Origin: UBA1847 sp942492205
Lineage (GTDB): Bacteria; Pseudomonadota; Gammaproteobacteria; Steroidobacterales; Woeseiaceae
DNA length: 64,000 nt
Assembly: GCA_942492205.1 (NCBI GenBank)
Contig: CALODT010000002.1
Coordinates: forward strand, 1 to 64,000
Reading direction: 5' to 3'
The translations under genes were made by a program, and so were the position numbers. A model generated the notes under the pieces. It did not search any database and was not told the DNA's origin. It saw nothing but the letters and a program-made list of their open reading frames with translations. Of this stretch, positions 61,025-64,000 are shown in pieces (within the stretch, counting starts at the first letter, position 1; every line of letters starts with the position of its first letter).

Positions 61025-62011
61025 CTAGTCCGCCGGGATACTGTGGTAATCCTCTCGCATCAGCAGGCCGAAGCCGTCGAAGCGGAACTCGACGTTGCCG
61101 TCAGGCACGGGCACCGGATCGACGTCTCCCGCCAGCACCCTGCCGAGGGCGTCACGCAACTGCGTCAGCAGCACAGGGTCGGCCAACGGAGCATTGTGCG
61201 CCGGGAAAACCGCCTTGAGATCCGGCACCAGGGAGGCCATCTTCTCGACAGACTTTTTGTAGGCCGGCAGGTCCGTTTCCGGAAAGAACAGCCAGATCGG
61301 GCCCTCGTAGAAGCTGTCGCCTGACCACAGGAACCCGGCCCTACGATCCAGCAACGCGATGGAGTCGTCCGTGTGCCCGGGTATCCGCAGCACCTCGAGC
61401 TGCCGCCCGCCAATATCAATCAGCTGCCCATCGGCGATCTTGCCTGTTATTTCGAAGGGCCTGACCCGGTGTTCCGCCGCGATGACACCGGCGGGCAGCG
61501 GCTTGCAAAGCGCTTCCGGGGACACCTCCACCAGGAGCCCTTCACTCTGCATACCGGCGGCCTTAGCCAGCGTAAACGGCGTTGAAACTGACAGGATGTC
61601 AGCGAACTGATGGTTACCCCCGATGTGGTCGAAGTGACTGTGAGAGTTGATGACACGAACCGCTTTGTCGGTGAGCTGATCGACAACCGCCTTGATGTCA
61701 CCGATGCCGTTGCCCGTGTCGAACAGGATGGCGCTCTCGGTACCGACAATCAGGTAGGAAATCACTTCCTGCCACTGGAACGGCTCGTAGATTGCGAAGA
61801 TCTCGGACCCTACCTCGTAGACCTCGAACCAGTCATTGCTTGCTGTGTGTTTCTCAAGCTGCGCATAAGCGGCGCGTGGCAGACGCTCACAGAAACCACC
61901 GAGCTCGGCGGCACCCGCATAGCTTGCCGACGGCTCGCTCGTCACTTCGTTTTCAGCTGTGCATCCACTGGCAAGAGTAAGCCACGCGCAAGCCGTCAAT
62001 ACTCTCTTCAT
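61025..62011 (-). CDS. metallo-beta-lactamase-fold hydrolase, lipoprotein, 328 aa
   Basis: Start ATG 62011. Lipobox LASGC (Cys17) predicts an outer- or inner-membrane lipoprotein. Zinc motif SHSHFDHIGG (H124, H126, D128, H129). Further ligands occur in RIPGHTDDSIALLD and FPAHNAPLADPVLL. The family spans lactamases, glyoxalases and lactonases. With no lactamase-specific loop seen, the substrate stays open. The larger frame extending to 62530 is not family sequence. Confidence 0.87.
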   Translation of the reverse strand: MKRVLTACAWLTLASGCTAENEVTSEPSASYAGAAELGGFCERLPRAAYAQLEKHTASNDWFEVYEVGSEIFAIYEPFQWQEVISYLIVGTESAILFDTGNGIGDIKAVVDQLTDKAVRVINSHSHFDHIGGNHQFADILSVSTPFTLAKAAGMQSEGLLVEVSPEALCKPLPAGVIAAEHRVRPFEITGKIADGQLIDIGGRQLEVLRIPGHTDDSIALLDRRAGFLWSGDSFYEGPIWLFFPETDLPAYKKSVEKMASLVPDLKAVFPAHNAPLADPVLLTQLRDALGRVLAGDVDPVPVPDGNVEFRFDGFGLLMREDYHSIPAD

Positions 62012-62153
62012 TTTGCTATTGTTCCCGAAACCTCGTCTCTGCCTGAGCGTATCAAGATCACCTCGATGATCGGGCTGTTTTGTCTGCAGCTCCGTGTCTG
62101 CCAGCAAGTTTTGCGCGCAGACCGGTTGGCGAACGGCATGCTGTTGGACGAGG

Positions 62154-64000
62154 CTATGGTGGCATCGCTGCTGCCGGCAGCAGCTCGCCGCTGGCCCGCA
62201 GCTCTGCAACCCGCCTGGCCTGCGCGGCAAGATCTTCCTGAAGCTTTGTATGCAGTTGTTCAAATACGGGCTCACGCCGAATCGAATCGAGGCCCGGGTC
62301 ATGCTCGAGGTAAAGCCATGACAGTATTCGCCATCCCCCATCGATTGCCTGGCGCAGGGTCTCGATCGCAAGCTCCGGGCGTTGCTGCAGCGCGTAGATT
62401 CGAGCATCGCTAATCCAGTAACCGGCAGTCCCCATCCGTGGCACCGTCTTGATGACCTCGAGGCTACGCTCCAGGAGATCGTCCGCTCGCTGCTGTTCGC
62501 CGAGGTATACAAGGACGAGCGCGAGATCAATCGCGGCGAAATAGTTGGATGCGTCGACCTCCGGAACCTCGGGCTCGGTCAACTCCCGAAAAGCCCTTGC
62601 GTAACGCGATCGCGCAATGCCGTAACGTCCGGCTTTGAGATCGGCGTTGCGGAGCACGTACAGTGCGCCCCAGTTGCGGGGATAGATCTCGAGCAGGGTA
62701 CGCGCATCTGTTTGCGCCGCGTCATCGTCGCCCACGTAGAGGTGGTGCAGCACGCTGCCCCAGAGCGGCCAGAAGGTCTTTGGCCCCAGCTCCAGCCCCC
62801 TGCCCACCCACTCCTTTGCGCTGTAGGGGTCGCCAAGCTCCAGGTAAGCAATCGCTTGCGCCGACTGCAGGCTCGGACTGAGCGCGTCGTTCTCTGCTGC
62901 TTTCTGATACCAGATCAGCGATTCATCGGCACGCCCATGTACCAGGTAATGGATTGCGGCAATGTAGACATAGGCGAACGCGTGATCGGGTTCGATCTGT
63001 ACAACCCGCAGGTAACGCTCCAGCGCTTCCTCGAACTCGCCATCTTCATCATAGAGACGCGCAACATCGTAGTTGACGGAGGCCGAAAACGGATCGAGCC
63101 GCAGCGCTTCCTGCATCAGCTGCATGGCTTCCTCGTTCCTGCCCTGGAGCGAGCGAAGCCGCCCGTACAGGCGGAAGACGCGCGCATAATTCGGCTGCAG
63201 AGCAATTGCCTTCTTATAGGACGCCTCGGCGGCCTCCAGGTCACCTTGTTGTTGCCGCAAAAGGCCGAGCGTCGCTTGCGCCTCGCCGAGATCACTGTCC
63301 AATGCGAGCGCCCGGTTGAGTGGCGGCTCTGCAAGGGCGTTACTTTCATCCGTCGTCAGGCCGCCGAGAAAATTCGCGGCCAGCGTCAAATAGGCATCTG
63401 CCAGGCCCACGTACGCCAGCGCAAAGTCCGGATCGAGCTCCACGGCGGCACTGAAATGGGCGACCGCCTCGTTCATGGATTCCACGGATTCGATGTCGGC
63501 GGCTTGCTTACCCTTGAGGTAGGCCGTGTACGCGGCGAGATTTCGTGTTGGCAGGGTTGCCAATTGTTCGGTTTCATTGGCGGTCAGCGTCGCATTCAGC
63601 TGCTGCACAATGGTCGCCACGATTTCCGACTGAATCTCGAAGAGGTCGGTGGCCGTGAGCGTGCGATCATACGTCTCCGCCCACAGGTGTTCATCAGTCG
63701 AAGCCTCGATCAACTGCACGTTGATCCGCACCCGGTCGCCGGCGCGCTGAACCCCGCCTTCGACCAATACGGCCACGCCCAACTCCTGGCCGATCTGCGG
63801 TATGGGCTTATCGCTGTCCCGATACTGCTCCATCGAGGTCCTGGAAATGACTTTTTCGAACGAGGAGACTTTGGCAAGTTGCGTGAGAATGTCATCTCGG
63901 ATGCCGTCAACGAAGTACGCATCCTCAGCCGCAGGGCTTCGATTCCGGAACGGCAAGACGGCGATTGAACCGGCTATGTCGGCAGGCCGGGAGTCGGCTG
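62154..64000 (-). CDS. TolB-like/TPR regulator protein, cut by right window edge
   Basis: The reading frame is open to the edge. It begins in mid-protein with SIAVLPFRNRSPAAEDAYFV, then DGIRDDILTQLAKVSSFEKV, the TolB-like domain, followed by GVAVLVEGGVQRAGDRVRIN. About ten TPR units fill the rest (for example AELDPDFALAYVGLADAYLT-type repeats). The order is the same as residues 295 onward of the CadC-like protein at 19550-21913, so the missing part beyond the edge probably holds a winged helix or cyclase domain and a transmembrane helix. The C-terminus is Ala-rich (ASGELLPAAAMPP). Confidence 0.82.
   Translation of the reverse strand, partial: ADSRPADIAGSIAVLPFRNRSPAAEDAYFVDGIRDDILTQLAKVSSFEKVISRTSMEQYRDSDKPIPQIGQELGVAVLVEGGVQRAGDRVRINVQLIEASTDEHLWAETYDRTLTATDLFEIQSEIVATIVQQLNATLTANETEQLATLPTRNLAAYTAYLKGKQAADIESVESMNEAVAHFSAAVELDPDFALAYVGLADAYLTLAANFLGGLTTDESNALAEPPLNRALALDSDLGEAQATLGLLRQQQGDLEAAEASYKKAIALQPNYARVFRLYGRLRSLQGRNEEAMQLMQEALRLDPFSASVNYDVARLYDEDGEFEEALERYLRVVQIEPDHAFAYVYIAAIHYLVHGRADESLIWYQKAAENDALSPSLQSAQAIAYLELGDPYSAKEWVGRGLELGPKTFWPLWGSVLHHLYVGDDDAAQTDARTLLEIYPRNWGALYVLRNADLKAGRYGIARSRYARAFRELTEPEVPEVDASNYFAAIDLALVLVYLGEQQRADDLLERSLEVIKTVPRMGTAGYWISDARIYALQQRPELAIETLRQAIDGGWRILSWLYLEHDPGLDSIRREPVFEQLHTKLQEDLAAQARRVAELRASGELLPAAAMPP

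Overview
The window looks like a chromosomal segment of a marine or environmental gammaproteobacterium. The evidence is gene content and order: trpL-EGDCFBA with a classical attenuator, tesA/ybbA/ybbP, mutY-yggX, yajQ, ycgN, PEP carboxylase, high GC, and dense REP-like palindromes. Large winged-helix/TPR regulators and many REP arrays recall Woeseiaceae-type genomes, but that placement is inference and not secured by a marker gene.

Layout. (a) 1-13.1 kb is an accessory, patchy region: a secreted protein cut by the left edge, a second secreted protein, and a prpE-type acyl-CoA synthetase, all with many frame breaks, then a small secreted protein and a large secreted nuclease with three frame breaks. 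A cyclic-di-GMP-I riboswitch sits directly on an AAA+/FHA gene. An acyltransferase and a decapitated AraC regulator follow. Pieces of a tRNA-Phe gene punctuate this region at about 4.94, 9.13, 10.89 and 13.02 kb. In the copies at 9.13 and 10.89 kb the T-loop is replaced by a string of mini-hairpins with GNA loops. The intervening genes look like cassettes. (b) 13.2-23.5 kb: YciI/PucR divergent pair, DCC thiol protein, a CIO-type cytochrome bd operon behind a GbsR/MarR repressor, a CadC-like TPR protein, and a tandem pair of paralogous lipoproteins. (c) 23.5-34.2 kb: alanine dehydrogenase divergent from an Lrp regulator that leads egtB-egtD (ergothioneine); asmA-SRPBCC-mutY-yggX with overlapping genes; an ECF sigma/anti-sigma/DUF4097 operon. 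(d) 34.4-47 kb: a GGDEF/degenerate-EAL protein, the whole tryptophan operon with leader peptide and attenuator, an SLC13-type permease, and yajQ. (e) 47-64 kb: ppc, nitroreductase, ycgN, a D-2-hydroxyacid dehydrogenase, NUDIX hydrolase, ybbP-ybbA/tesA, a fadD-like ligase, redox enzymes, a small XRE/membrane-protein operon with clear operators, an MBL-fold lipoprotein, and a second TPR regulator cut by the right edge.

Two genome-scale patterns stand out. First, frame-breaking indels are concentrated in the first 9 kb while the protein sequence around them stays conserved, and several fall in homopolymers, so assembly error near a contig end is as likely as real pseudogenes. Second, five large arrays of about 120-bp REP units and seven copies of a separate 27-bp palindrome fill most intergenic gaps. 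Cyclic-di-GMP signalling recurs (riboswitch, GGDEF protein, YajQ). The most novel candidates are the tRNA-Phe-tagged cassettes and the riboswitch-controlled ATPase/FHA protein inside one of them.
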